Below, in pieces: positions 1 through 15,500 of a stretch of DNA of 64,000 nucleotides. A program made the position numbers and the translations under genes. The first letter of the stretch is position 1; each line of letters starts with the position of its first letter. The stretch spans positions 119,172,543-119,236,542 of the forward strand of contig CM043960.1 in the NCBI GenBank assembly GCA_014529385.2, read 5' to 3'. Under the pieces are notes generated by a model. The model had not been told where the DNA came from. It saw only the letters and a list, made by a program, of their open reading frames with translations, and searched no databases. Origin of the DNA: Adiantum capillus-veneris (Eukaryota > Streptophyta > Polypodiopsida > Polypodiales > Pteridaceae).

Positions 1-292
1 GTGTTGGCCTTGTATAAGGGCTAGGAGAAGGCCCTTACACTAGCATTCACATCAATTACATGATTGCATACTCATATATAATCAATTCCATCAATTTCTA
101 TTCATCACTAGAACTTTTTGGCAATTTTTTCCCTCTTTGGTGCATTACACACACAATGATATTTATGCACACACATGCTTTCTTGTTGTGAATCATGCTT
201 CATCTTGACACACACATCATTCATTAGTCAAAATTGACCATCAATTTCATTCCAAAAAAATCAAAGTGGGCTCTCTAAATATGTCAATTGAT
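1..292. other. AT-rich flank without a gene
   Basis: No supportable reading frame, RNA gene or repeat pair was seen. The sequence is AT-rich with scattered ACAC runs, and it continues across the copia insertion into the DNA right of position 5480. One copy of the copia target-site duplication lies at its right end. Confidence 0.5.
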
Positions 293-297
293 TTACA

Positions 298-523
298 TGT
301 TGGAATTAGGGTTGCAGAGAAACACACACAGCTTGGAGAAGACGAAGGAAGCTCAAGGCACAAATAGAGAGTGTGTTACTTAGTGTGCTATGGAAAGATA
401 GATAGCCCTAGAGTGATGGGCGTATATACAATGCACGGGGGAAAAAACCTCCTAAAGAGGGAAAAAATGCCCCGGCGGTCCTAGTGTGTTCACACACATC
501 ACTACCACATGTATATGGTAACA
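298..523 (-). repeat. 3' LTR of the copia element
   Basis: On the plus strand it begins TGTTGGAATTAGGG and ends ATATGGTAACA. It matches 5248-5474 almost base for base. A polypurine tract adjoins it at 524-534. Confidence 0.95.
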
Positions 524-534
524 AATCCCCCCTG
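524..534 (-). promoter_or_regulatory. Polypurine tract of the copia element
   Basis: Read on the minus strand, a run of purines with six consecutive G (CCAGGGGGGATT) directly precedes the 3' LTR. This is the expected plus-strand primer for reverse transcription. Confidence 0.8.
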
Positions 535-598
535 GAGTGATGCGGTGAACGAGAGCTGGCACATGAGTAAAGGGAAGTGCCATGCCCTGAGGACAGGA

Positions 599-3500
599 TC
601 AGTCCACAAAGGGGAGTAAGCCCAAAGCTATGCGGAAAGCTTCAAGCTTCTCACGAGACAATGCCTTTGTGAAAAGATCTGCAAGGTTGTCCTGTGTTGG
701 CACATAAGCCAAGCTGATCTCTCCTGCTGAGAGCCTCTCCCTGACATAGTGGTAATGCACCTCAATGTGCTTTGTGCGAGCATGAAAAACTGGGTTCCTC
801 GCAACTGCCAATGCACTCTGACTGTCAGTGTAGATAGTGTTGGCAGTGTCCTGTCCAACACCCAAGTCAGCCATAAGGCGTCTGAGCCATACACACTCAA
901 CCGTAGCTGTGAAGACTGCCCTGTACTCAGCCTCACAACTCGAAGTGGCCACAGTAGGTTGCTTCTTGCTCAACCATGATATACATGAACTGCCAAGCAT
1001 GAAACAAAAACCACTTGTGGACACTCGCGTGTCAAAACAACCAGCCCAATCTGAGTCCGAAAAAGCATGTAAGTCTGGCGGCAATGATCCCCCCTTGGGA
1101 TAAAACAAGCCAAGATGTAAAGTGCCACTAAGGTAGCGGAAAATCCTCTTGACAGCCTGCCAATGCTTAGACCCTGGGCTATGCATAAATCTGCTGACCT
1201 GTGAGACTGCAAACTGAATATCTGGCCTTGTGTTGCATACATAAATGAGGCAGCCAACAACAGTTTGGTAAAGAGTGACATCAGCAGGATCGCCAGCATC
1301 ATGTAGACTCAACTTCAAACCTGTTTCCATGGGAGTGGCAATAGGTTTGCAATCCTCAAGTCCAAACTTACATAGCAATGTCTCTATGTAACTTTTCTGA
1401 CACAAGGCAATACCACCATCACACTGCTTAAACTGTATACCCAAGTAATGATGCAACAGCCCCAAATCTTTCATCTTGAAAGTAGCATTCAAATCAGCCT
1501 TAAATTCAGCAATATGTCTCTCATTTGGTCCAGTGATCAGCAAATCATCAACATAAAGAACCACAATGAGAAATACATCATCCTCACGCTTTACATACAA
1601 TGTGCTTTCTGTTGGACTGTTACGAAAGCCTCGTTTAACCAAATGAGTGTCAGCTTTCTCATACCAAGCACGAGGAGATTGCTTCAACCCATACAAAGCC
1701 TTCTTACATTTGCACACTTTGTCCTCTTGTCCTTTTATGACAAAACCGCGAGGCTGCGTTACATAAACTTCTTCAAATATGTCACCATTCAAGAAAGCAG
1801 TAACAATGTCTGATTGATGTACATCCCAACCAAAATGAGCTGCCAATGCACATAGAAAACGCACAGTAGTCATACGACAAGTGGGAGCAAAAGTCTCTTC
1901 ATAATCTATGCCTTTTTGTTGTGCATAACCCTTTGCAACAAGTCGAGCCTTATGGCAATCGATCTCACCATCCGGCTTGCGTTTCAACTTGTAAACCCAC
2001 TTCGTACCAATGGCCTTTTTGCCAGGAGGCAAATCACATAAAGTCCATGTGTCATTCTCTATAAGTGCATCATATTCTGATTTCATGGCAGCAATCCAAT
2101 TTTCTGAATTCTGTGCTTCATCAAAAGACAGAGGCTCCTCAACATCATGTAAACTAGACATAGCCAAAGCATAACAATCTGATGCATAAGATGCATGGCG
2201 AGAGCCTGAACGAGTATGACTAGATAAAGGTGCATCCAATTTACTGTCACGCAAAGTGTGCACCAGCCATTTTGGCATACCTCTAGCTTGCTCATTTTCA
2301 GCCCTTTCCTCATCAAGTACATCATGTACATCTGCATCAGTAATAGGCTGTTCTAAAACATTTTCAGAAACCCCCATAGGCTGTACATTTGCCTCATTGG
2401 AACTTACATTCGTATTTCCACCACTGAAAAGAGGCAACAAAGTGTCATAAATGTCTTGTGAGCTTACATTACTGTCTCTAGTACATGACAACAAGGGCTG
2501 AACAGAGTCTTCCACAAACACTACATCCCGTGAAACCAGAATACGTTTTGTTTGCGGATGATACAACCTGTAACCTTTGCTTTCAGCACTATAACCAACA
2601 AAAATACATTTGACAGCCTTATCATCCAATTTTTTGCGCTGCACTTGTGGCACCAAAGCATATGCCAAACAGCCAAAAACACGCATGTGCTCAATATAAG
2701 GTTTTCTATCATGCCATGCTTCATATGGAGTAATAGACTGCAAAGCTTTCGTAGGACACCTGTTAAGTACATAAGTGGCACACATGATGGCCTCAAGCCA
2801 AAAAGAATGCGGCAAAGCTTGACTTTTGACCATACATCGTGCCATTTCCGTTAGTGACCTGTTTTTCCTCTCAGCAACACCATTTTGCTGAGGTGTATAA
2901 GGCACTATACATTGGTGTTTTATCCCACGACTAGCCAGAAATGCATTAAATTCATGAGACATATACTCCCCCCCTCGATCGGAACGGAGGGTGCCCATAG
3001 TACATTTTGAGACATTTTCAGCCATAGCCAAAAATTGTTTGAAGCACATAAAAACTTCGGACTTCGCTTTAAGCGGAAATACCCATGCATGCCTGGAGTA
3101 ATCATCAATGAAAGTCATGAAGTACAGGTAATTGCCCAAGGACGGAGTTTGCATGGGCCCACAAACATCACTATGCACAAGCTGCAACCTGCATGTGGCC
3201 CTAACTGAACCATCCTTTGGAAACTTAGAACGCTGCATTTTACCTAGAATACAGCCTTCACAAACATGTTTGACAGGTGCTTCAAGAGGCGGCAAAGAAG
3301 CAACCATATCAGATTTCTGCAAACGCAGCAAACTGGCAAAATTCAGATGACCAAAACGTGCATGCCAAAGTTTTGCATCTGAAATAGCCCTTGAATCTGC
3401 AACAGCATTTGCAAAATTTTGTCCACACTTGTCATACAAAGTGAGCTTATACAGCCCACGGCACAAAAGCCCAGATGCAACAATTTCATCACCAAAACTG

Positions 3501-4123
3501 AGATCATGAACTGTACATCTGTCATCCACAAATTTGACTACAAGTCCAAGTCTAGCAAGTGCGGATACAGACAAGAGATTCTTCTTGATCCCAGGTACAT
3601 AAAGTGCATCAACAAGTGTGAAGGAACTGCCATTAGCAGCAGTGAGCACAATCTTTCCAACTCCCTGAACTGGATAAGAGGCGTTGTTGGCACAAGTGAC
3701 TGAATTCCCATGAGGGACAGACTCGAGAGAGGTAAACAATTCACGATGTGAGGTAATGTGCTTTGTAGCACCACTGTAGAAATACCACACATGTGAGTCT
3801 GCAGCAACTGACAAGCATGCATAATGGACAGAAGGATTGTAAGTGCACTCTGCGCTAAAAGCCCATTCTGCATCAACATCAGCATCACAATCTCCTTTCA
3901 CAGAAGACTCAACAATGGCTGCATTTGTAGTGGAACCAGCATTTGCAGTGGAACCACCCTCTTTCTTCTTAGCCTCTTTGGCCTTCAACTTAGGACACGA
4001 CTTGATCAAGTGATCATTGGCTTTACAATAATGGCAACGCATCTTCTTTTTGCCCTTATCACTAGAATTGCCAGACGAAGTGCTGCCACCAGAAGCATTA
4101 GGAACAGAATTTTTGCCACTCAC
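599..4123 (-). CDS. Copia pol polyprotein: zinc knuckle, protease, integrase, RT, RNase H
   Basis: The 1174-residue frame starts at the first Met after the amber codon and carries the full copia pol order. A CCHC zinc knuckle lies at residues 30-43 (CHYCKANDHLIKSC), properly the end of gag. The protease site follows near 113-122, but the usual D-S-G reads YSG: Tyr116 replaces the catalytic Asp (TAC at 3776-3778). The integrase has its HHCC finger (WH...GH, then CEGC), a DDE core including HSDVCGP and LRSDRGGEY, and GVAERKNR. RT carries YVDDLLITG. RNase H carries FSDSDWAG, CEAEYRA and YTDSQSA. The frame is otherwise unbroken, and it is in phase with the gag frame upstream, so the two were originally one polyprotein. 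Confidence 0.95.
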   Translation of the reverse strand: MSGKNSVPNASGGSTSSGNSSDKGKKKMRCHYCKANDHLIKSCPKLKAKEAKKKEGGSTANAGSTTNAAIVESSVKGDCDADVDAEWAFSAECTYNPSVHYACLSVAADSHVWYFYSGATKHITSHRELFTSLESVPHGNSVTCANNASYPVQGVGKIVLTAANGSSFTLVDALYVPGIKKNLLSVSALARLGLVVKFVDDRCTVHDLSFGDEIVASGLLCRGLYKLTLYDKCGQNFANAVADSRAISDAKLWHARFGHLNFASLLRLQKSDMVASLPPLEAPVKHVCEGCILGKMQRSKFPKDGSVRATCRLQLVHSDVCGPMQTPSLGNYLYFMTFIDDYSRHAWVFPLKAKSEVFMCFKQFLAMAENVSKCTMGTLRSDRGGEYMSHEFNAFLASRGIKHQCIVPYTPQQNGVAERKNRSLTEMARCMVKSQALPHSFWLEAIMCATYVLNRCPTKALQSITPYEAWHDRKPYIEHMRVFGCLAYALVPQVQRKKLDDKAVKCIFVGYSAESKGYRLYHPQTKRILVSRDVVFVEDSVQPLLSCTRDSNVSSQDIYDTLLPLFSGGNTNVSSNEANVQPMGVSENVLEQPITDADVHDVLDEERAENEQARGMPKWLVHTLRDSKLDAPLSSHTRSGSRHASYASDCYALAMSSLHDVEEPLSFDEAQNSENWIAAMKSEYDALIENDTWTLCDLPPGKKAIGTKWVYKLKRKPDGEIDCHKARLVAKGYAQQKGIDYEETFAPTCRMTTVRFLCALAAHFGWDVHQSDIVTAFLNGDIFEEVYVTQPRGFVIKGQEDKVCKCKKALYGLKQSPRAWYEKADTHLVKRGFRNSPTESTLYVKREDDVFLIVVLYVDDLLITGPNERHIAEFKADLNATFKMKDLGLLHHYLGIQFKQCDGGIALCQKSYIETLLCKFGLEDCKPIATPMETGLKLSLHDAGDPADVTLYQTVVGCLIYVCNTRPDIQFAVSQVSRFMHSPGSKHWQAVKRIFRYLSGTLHLGLFYPKGGSLPPDLHAFSDSDWAGCFDTRVSTSGFCFMLGSSCISWLSKKQPTVATSSCEAEYRAVFTATVECVWLRRLMADLGVGQDTANTIYTDSQSALAVARNPVFHARTKHIEVHYHYVRERLSAGEISLAYVPTQDNLADLFTKALSREKLEAFRIALGLLPFVD

Positions 4124-4186
4124 AGTAGAACCATAAGAAGTGGCTGCATTACTGTTACCACCCTTTCTTTGAGAAGCAATAAAAGC

Positions 4187-4189
4187 CTA
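4187..4189 (-). other. Single in-frame amber codon between gag and pol
   Basis: Gag and pol share one reading frame (4945 and 4123 differ by 822, a multiple of three). They are separated only by TAG followed by GCT. Most copia elements have one uninterrupted gag-pol frame. The codon is therefore either a point mutation (from CAG or GAG, for example) or a readthrough site. I cannot tell which from one copy. Confidence 0.85.
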
Positions 4190-4885
4190 TTCAACTGCAC
4201 GCTGCCTAGTCCTGTTTTTTCTAGAAAGTGACTCTTGCAACAGCAATGTGCATAATGCATCAAACTTGACAACTTCAGGATTTCCTTGGGTCATCAGTCT
4301 CCAAGTACTAGCAAAAGTCTGGTAGGAATCTGGTAAGGCATCAAGAACAGTCTGCACAAGGGAACTGTCCGAAATGACTTCACCTGCAGAAATGAGTTGC
4401 TCATTGATATCCTTGACACTAGCAAGGAAAGTGTCCATATCATCTTCCTCATGCATAATCTTCGACTCTAGCTCTTTACGCAGCAAAGCAATTTTAGCCT
4501 CATTGCGGCTTGCATAAAGACCTGCTAGAATATCCCAAGCCTGTTTTGCAGATTTTGCTGAACGGATGTGAGGAATAATGGTGCGCTTCACAGACAACGC
4601 AATCAATGCATGAGCCTGTGCATCCTTAACATCCCAACGAGCTTGTTCTGCCGTAGGCAAAACAACTTTAACAGCTGCAATCCTTGCAGCAAGACCTGCA
4701 ACATCCTCAATATCGCCTACATCTTCAGAACCAGGACGTACATCAATGCCCTGCACAATGTTCCAGACACCTTTTGACACAAGAACATGTTGCATCATAT
4801 AAGCCCACATAGGGTAGTTGTCCCCATCCAACCTGTCCTCAGCAGCAAACATCTTGAACACATCTGTGTTGTTGTTGTCAGCCAT
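4187..4885 (-). CDS. Copia gag
   Basis: This encodes the capsid precursor of the copia element, about 232 residues from the chosen start. Near the N-terminus it has the LDGDNYPMWAYMMQ segment typical of plant copia gag (UBN2/retrotrans_gag type), followed by a helical capsid region with AWDILAGLYA and LPDSYQTFASTW. I chose the Met at 4885 because copia gags normally begin with a short acidic N-terminus like MADNNNTDVF. An in-phase upstream Met at 4945 would add 20 residues. The frame ends at an amber codon at 4187-4189, after which the same frame continues for 21 codons into the next Met of pol, with the zinc knuckle beyond the stop. Confidence 0.92.
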   Translation of the reverse strand: MADNNNTDVFKMFAAEDRLDGDNYPMWAYMMQHVLVSKGVWNIVQGIDVRPGSEDVGDIEDVAGLAARIAAVKVVLPTAEQARWDVKDAQAHALIALSVKRTIIPHIRSAKSAKQAWDILAGLYASRNEAKIALLRKELESKIMHEEDDMDTFLASVKDINEQLISAGEVISDSSLVQTVLDALPDSYQTFASTWRLMTQGNPEVVKFDALCTLLLQESLSRKNRTRQRAVE

Positions 4886-5233
4886 GGAAAATGCTGCACC
4901 TGATGTGATAACTGCCCGAAAATAGGAGAAATGGAGCGGGAACAACTTGTGCTATATAGCACAAACCGTAGAAGACTATAAGGCACCTGTTATGCAGGAA
5001 ACGGCACTGATAGAAAATCTGCACAAAATGACGAAATAGCCTGTGCAGTACGGCCCGTAGTGGAAACGGAGGCCGAAATGAGCCCAAATCAAAATTCTGA
5101 GCAGACCAATCTCTTTGAGCTCTCCCAAAATATTTGTCGACCTGCGAACGCTCGCCAAAGCTCACTGAAATCGGAGAAAGTGAGCAGGCGTGTGCTGGAG
5201 CAGCTGGCGACTAAGCCCGGGAGGACGTGACCT

Positions 5234-5245
5234 GCTCTGATACCA
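5234..5245 (-). promoter_or_regulatory. Primer-binding site, tRNA-iMet type
   Basis: The minus strand reads TGGTATCAGAGC, the classical plant retroelement primer site complementary to the 3' end of initiator tRNA-Met. It lies 2 bp inside the 5' LTR that starts at 5248. Confidence 0.95.
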
Positions 5246-5247
5246 AT

Positions 5248-5474
5248 TGTTGGAATTAGGGTTGCAGAGAAACACACACAGCTTGGAGAAGACAAAGGAA
5301 GCTCAAGGCACACAATAGAGAGTGTGTTACTTAGTGTGCTATGGAAAGATAGATAGCCCTAGAGTGATGGGTGTATATACAATGCACGGGGGAAAAAACC
5401 TCCTAAAGAGGGAAAAAATGCCCCGGCGGTCCTAGTGTGTTCACACACATCACTACCACATGTATATGGTAACA
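5248..5474 (-). repeat. 5' LTR of the copia element
   Basis: A 227-bp copy of the 298-523 repeat. As the 5' LTR on the minus strand it would carry the element promoter. I see no clear TATA box beyond the GTATATAC segment near 5371. Confidence 0.95.
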
Positions 5475-5479
5475 TTACA

Positions 5480-7150
5480 CACTTAATTTTAGCAATAAAT
5501 TAGCAACACATTGGAATCAAATTAATCACCCAAAAATTGAATAGAGTAGGCCAATGCACTTACAATCAATTGCATCCAAGCTAAACCTTGCTCCACGCGA
5601 TGATTCCACCATGCACACACATGTGTGGCTCTTCCAATTTAGCCCAAAAATTGACCATTGTAGGCCAAAAATCAAAACTCTCAAATAATCAAATTCGGCA
5701 TGGATTAGCAACAAAGGAACTTGATAAAAGTATTGATTCCACCTCTTATAAGGGGATTAATCATACATTACACTTCAAATGTTAGTGGTTATGTTAGAAA
5801 ATCTAGTAAAAATTTAGTAAAATTAGCATGGAATTAGTACAATTACATGGAAATGAAGCAAAATTAGTAATGGTAGTATGAAATTAGTGAAATTGGGGGT
5901 TTGGGATATTCATAACTCAAAAATTATCTTTAATTACTGCACGCACACATCATCAAAACAAACCAAAATGGAGTTACACACACTCAAAATTGATGAAATT
6001 AGCAGTGAAATTACTCTATTCTAAATATCCTCCACTCCTAGCTTAGGTTATCGATCCCCAACAATGGTACGAAATGTTGGGGGCAATTTTAGCATCACCT
6101 AATCAACCCAAGACCAACAAAATTATCAATCCTAGGATCGGCAACCCGGCTAGGGCATGGAAGCACGTGCATCATTGGATGTATCGAATGAGAGGATTCA
6201 AGAGAATGCTCTTCCAATATAATAGAGATTATCCATGAATCACTAACTGTAATCACACCATCATCATTAATCAAGTATCACATACACACATTAAGTCCAC
6301 CAAAGTCTGACTTGCCATAGGCTAGAATCTCAAAGCACACTCTCGAAAAGCACACACTAATTGCATTGGTGTTGGCCTCTCCAATCACCACATGCCAATC
6401 AATGTACTTCATCAGAAGCTACACACACAAGGTGAATGGTGATCGAGTTTCATTAAACCCATCCACACACAAGCAAACAATAGGGCACACACTAATAACA
6501 AGATCAAGAACCAACTTAATCAACCTAATTAGAGATGTTAAATATCGCAAATTGAGTGCTCATAGAAGGATATGAGTGGTCAATAAGCAAGAAGTCATCA
6601 CACACACTCAAATCTACAATAATGAGAAGGTGAAACTACTTCATGACATAATGGAATATAGAAGAAGTAAGACTAATGAAGAAAGTAGAGGTTAGATTAA
6701 GAAATGATTCTCTTAATTACAATGGATTAGCACTAGCCTTCTAAGCATGGGCATTAAGCTCAAGGATAGGCCATCCACAAAGTGAACACTCAAGAGAGAG
6801 CTCTCAAGATTGGATCCTTAGGAATGCCTACTCAAGAATGAAGCCTCCTTGCAAAAAATCTTTCTTATAAAGGCTTGCACAACAATCCTTTCTACTCTAG
6901 GATTAAGTTTGAGCCCTCTAGCTAGCATATGAAATTTGGAACTCCCAATGAGCCTAAGACCTTATACAATGTGGATATGAAATATTGTGCACATTCATAA
7001 CAAATCCCTCTCTTGATGCATAATCGGTGTCGCATGTGTTAGCCGCTGTTAATAGTTTCTAAAGTTGATTTTTCTTTTATCGTTTTGGCTTTCATCTTGT
7101 TCCTTTTTGCCTTCCTAGATTTCCTAGGGGTTCTAATCGACAAATTATCC
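5480..7150. other. AT-rich spacer with an old retroelement remnant
   Basis: No convincing reading frame is present. Short internally repetitive text (variants of AATTAGTAAAATTAGCATGG) lies around 5780-5900. A primer-site-like stretch is at 6046-6069 and is listed separately. On the minus strand the DNA right of 7080 still looks like the tail of the gag remnant (basic codons), but it decays leftward. Confidence 0.4.
6046..6069 (-). promoter_or_regulatory. Possible decayed primer-binding site with LTR edge
   Basis: The minus strand reads ACCATTGTTGGGGATCGATA and onward. This resembles the long gypsy Athila/Tat primer site (TGGCGCCGTTGCCGGGGATC) found in better form at 36.76 kb. Just to the right, TGTTGGGGGC at 6075 could be the LTR terminus. 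No partner LTR was found, so the call is tentative. Confidence 0.3.
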
Positions 7151-7158
7151 ATCTCAGT

Positions 7159-8640
7159 TTAGCTGGTTGAGATGTTCCTTGCAGTTGCTTGTGCTTGTGC
7201 CATCATTACAACATTAATTGGAATTGCTGGTTCCATTTCTAACCCACTTGAGCTTGATACAATTCCAATTTTGTTCATGGTAGCCTTCCCTTTGTTATCA
7301 TGGTTTTTTGGACAGTGTGGAATGAGATGGTCATTTGTACATCCCTTAGAGTATCCAAAGAGTTCGAGACGCTCTTCTTTGTGTTGACAACTTCTTGGCC
7401 AATGATCATCACCGCATTTATAGCATGTTCCTACTAGTGGTAGAGAAGCTTGTGGAGGCCCTATCGATTCTAAGAGGGTATCCCCTACGTCTCTAGTTCT
7501 AAGTTTCCATGAATATGAGCATATTTTCATCGATCAGGTAATGGTTTTTTGTTGGTTGTGCTATGTATGATGATTCTTACATCTCTTATGAAACTATCCA
7601 TTGGATTTGTCCTTCAAAATCATAGGCATTAATGCCTAACCCTCTCTCATAGGAGTTGTCCAAATCTTCTTGATATGAAATTACCTGTATCATACCCTGA
7701 TCCGCAAGGTTCCTCTATGGGTTGTGAAATTCTTACCATGGCTCTGTTTTCCTAGGGTAAAGGAGGCTAATGTCCCAACACAGGTTGAGGTTTTTCCTGC
7801 CCTTAGACTACGTTATTTTGTCCTACTTGGTATCTTGGAGGTGGTGGTAATTGTTGCCCTCCAGGTGGCCCATATGGTATTTCTCTAACATAACATTCGT
7901 GGGTCTCATGGTTTGTCCATTTTTGTTTGATAGCACATCACGTCAATACACACAGTACATTTGCTCCTGGTCTTGGCTGCATGTTGCACCACTGACTTGG
8001 ATGATCTTCCCCACAAGTGTCACATTTTTGTGTGGACTGTTGTCATGTGTTTGGGTTCGTCTTGTTTCCTTGGTTCATACTTTTAATCACTTCCTCGATC
8101 ATTTGATCAATTTCGGTCACAATTGGATTTTGCCCACCCAATTTCATCGTGGATTCACTAGAGGTTGAAGAGGTGCTACTCGTCCCTTGGTCTGTGTCCT
8201 CAGTCACACCCCCATATGCCTTACAATTGTCTACCAAATACAACGCCTCTTTCCTGCCTTACTCAAAAGTAACACATGCCTTTAAGTGTAAATCTTTCTT
8301 GAGAGTGTCATTTTGCAATCCTTCTATGAAAATAACTGACATCCTCTCATTCTTAGGTAGCTCTCTAGCAGGACATCTTTTTATGTATTGCTTAAATCCA
8401 AGTGAGACTTCCTTTATCTTTTCTTTCTGCCTTTTTCCTAAATGCATAGATTTGGGAGATTGTATTATACTTAATTCCTCTCTTTGAGAATTTCTTTGCA
8501 AATTCTCAAAGAAGTTGATCTATGCGTGGGAATTCCCAGTTGTTTAATGGTTGGAACCAGGTGAAGGCCGTTCCTTCTAGGATCAATCCAAATCCTGCGT
8601 ATTGAGTATGGAAATTGATTCCATGTTCAACCCTAAACAC
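7159..8640 (-). pseudogene. Gypsy gag, decayed 3' part with two zinc knuckles
   Basis: Read on the minus strand from 8640, this is a Ty3/gypsy capsid gene. A segment with LEGTAFTWF and NNWEFPRI (about 8600-8520) is followed by FKQYIKRCPARELPKNERM and GLQNDTLKKDL (8400-8290), then a Ser/Thr-rich linker (8243-8043) and nucleocapsid. The nucleocapsid has CYKCGDDHWPRSC at about 7430-7390 and a second degenerate Cys/His cluster ending NDHLIPHC. There is a stop at about 8511 and several frameshifts. The 5' part of the gene lies at 14174-14358, because an LTR element has inserted exactly at 8640/14174. No protease or RT follows to the left. Confidence 0.75.
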
Positions 8641-8795
8641 TGAAAGGACAGGGGGAACTAGGGTATGAGAGTCAACCACCCAACCACCCTTTTAATAGGC
8701 AAGCCCCTGGCCCTTTGCCCTAGTTGGACTCCCCGTTCCACATCGCCTAGCCCGGCCCTACCCTTGTCTTGTCTGGCCTTGCCGGTGTCCTGACA
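8641..8795 (-). repeat. 3' LTR of the 5.5-kb non-autonomous element
   Basis: On the plus strand it starts TGAAAGGACAGGG and ends GGTGTCCTGACA. The partner is at 14019-14173 with about 92% identity by eye. Confidence 0.92.
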
Positions 8796-8811
8796 TTACT
8801 CCCCCCTTAAG
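8796..8811 (-). promoter_or_regulatory. Polypurine tract
   Basis: The minus strand reads CTTAAGGGGGGAGTAA immediately before the LTR, a standard plus-strand primer. The same CTTAAGGGGG core recurs in the element at 54153-57342. Confidence 0.75.
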
Positions 8812-13936
<5,125 letters not shown>

Positions 13937-14005
13937 CATGAAATCACCTGCAAAACAACAAGCCAACCCTTCTCCTTTCCTCCTCCATGGATGTCCTCTC
14001 CCCTA

Positions 14006-14017
14006 GCTCTGATACTA
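14006..14017 (-). promoter_or_regulatory. Primer-binding site with one mismatch to tRNA-iMet
   Basis: The minus strand reads TAGTATCAGAGC, one base off the canonical TGGTATCAGAGC, and sits 1 bp inside the 5' LTR. Confidence 0.85.
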
Positions 14018-14018
14018 G

Positions 14019-14173
14019 TGAGAGGACAGAGGGAACTAGGGTATGAGAGTCCACCACCCAACCACCCTTTTAATAGGCAAGCCCCTAGCCCTTTGTCGTA
14101 GTTGGACTCCTCGTTCCACACCGCCTAGCGCGGCCCTGCCCTTGTCTTGTACGGCCTTGCCGGTGTCCTAACA
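14019..14173 (-). repeat. 5' LTR of the 5.5-kb non-autonomous element
   Basis: A 155-bp copy with the same length and termini as 8641-8795. The duplication AACAC follows at 14174-14178. Confidence 0.92.
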
Positions 14174-14358
14174 AACACTTGTTTGGAGATTGAAACATGA
14201 GTGTATGGACCCCCCCATCCACTATACGTTTTGGGTACACACTTGAGATGGTCGCATGCGTCTAGACTCTGCAACCATCCTAACCTTGGTCCTTCTGACA
14301 TGGTCTCTCTAGTTTTGTGTTCTCCCCTTGGTACTAGAATCGGTGTCCTCTCTGTCAT
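14174..14358 (-). pseudogene. Gypsy gag, 5' part
   Basis: This short minus-strand frame (Met at 14358) reads toward the insertion point, ending VSISKQV next to the target-site duplication. With one copy of the duplication removed, its phase continues directly into the gag segment starting at 8635. So the two pieces were one gene before the LTR element arrived. Homology of this N-terminal part to known gag is weak. The in-phase junction is the main support. Confidence 0.6.
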
Positions 14359-15500
14359 ATGTTCATCCGATCATTCTGCTCAATCTCATGTAATAGTCGG
14401 AGGGATTCTAGTTGTGTAAGTCAAATCAGGTGCTACACTGCCTCTGTGTGTGTTCAAAGAAACTCTAGACCCCATGGACACTACATTCAAGAATCATTGG
14501 TGCCCAAATGAATCTTCCACTATGGTTCTTACTCAATTAACATGCCCAGTTTCTAGTCTTGTTTGAGTAGTCGTGGGTTTAACTTCCTCAGGGAGATTTA
14601 CATAATATTGGTGGAGTGGTCCACCAAAGTATGTATATTTAGGCTAGCTCCTTATGGTCCATATAAGAGCATTTTTTACCATGCTTATCCATTATGACCC
14701 CTTTGTGTATATAAAAACATATAGTCTCTTGCAGGCAGTCAACTCCTCAATGCTGGGTTCATCGATCTCATCTATAATAGAGTGTTTGTTCTTCATTATT
14801 GAATTTATATAGCCCCACGTAAGTGTTGTCTATATTAAGCCGCTCGGTCTCGTTAGTGCATCTGAGCACATTGTTTTGCTTTTCCATCTTGGGTGGTTCA
14901 TCTACTAACTCTTCATCTACCTTGTCCTTGGTGACAGTCAATCCCCATTTGTCCACAATAAAGGGGTTGTGAACTACTAGGTACATCATTCCTTCCCAAT
15001 CACCAAGTATCTATCTTTGTTATAGTCCACAGCTACAAGGTCCTTGAAATTTCTTGGATTGTTTTCCAACTTAACAGAGTAGCGATCCATTCCATCCTTA
15101 TATATTTTGGCTTTAAGCTCAATCTCAAATTGAAATTTTAGATACAACAGTTTGACGTCAGATGTAGTTCAAGAAGGAACTGCCCCCATGGAAGTTTCTT
15201 CCTTAAGGTTTACCTTGTTGAATCCTCAGTCATTATGGTGTATGATCTTTTTGATGAGGTATCCGAGAAAATTTTCTCTATAATGGCTTCTAGTGGATGT
15301 AGTGCATTTTAATTCACACTACCTTTAGTTGAGGGGCTGCTCCCTTGATCTCTGACGCTTGGATTCTTATTCGGGTACAATCTTTCTGATCGCAAATACA
15401 TGAAGAACTGATCTTACAAAATACAAATCTTGTTACCTCATTGGCTAGCTTCAATTCTCCGAGTTGGTATTACTTGTTGGGTCGTACTCTCTAGTCTCTA
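14359..15500. other. Presumed leader of the old gypsy element
   Basis: No motif-bearing frame is present. A 73-residue minus-strand frame at 14768-14989 has no recognisable domain. By position, between the gag start and the primer site at 18.46 kb, this is probably 5' untranslated leader of the gypsy element. Confidence 0.35.

Larger units (their letters stand above)
298..5474 (-). mobile_element. Complete Ty1/copia LTR retrotransposon (5.2 kb)
   Basis: Two near-identical 226/227-bp LTRs with TG...CA ends bound the element. A perfect 5-bp target-site duplication, TTACA, lies at 293-297 and 5475-5479. A primer-binding site complementary to initiator tRNA-Met sits inside the right (5') LTR, and a purine tract lies inside the left (3') LTR. 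The internal part codes gag, then protease-integrase-RT-RNase H, the domain order that defines copia. By eye the LTRs differ by two substitutions and one 1-bp indel, so the insertion is recent. Two lesions (an amber codon between gag and pol, and loss of the protease catalytic Asp) suggest this copy cannot move by itself. Confidence 0.97.

Noticed and set aside
970-1302. Hydrophobic open frames on either strand across the copia pol
   Set aside because: They are shadows of the 1174-residue pol frame. Codon phase and motifs support only the minus-strand pol.
7851-8168. Plus-strand frames over the gag remnant
   Set aside because: They overlap the minus-strand gypsy gag, which has zinc knuckles and capsid motifs. 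The plus-strand frames have none.
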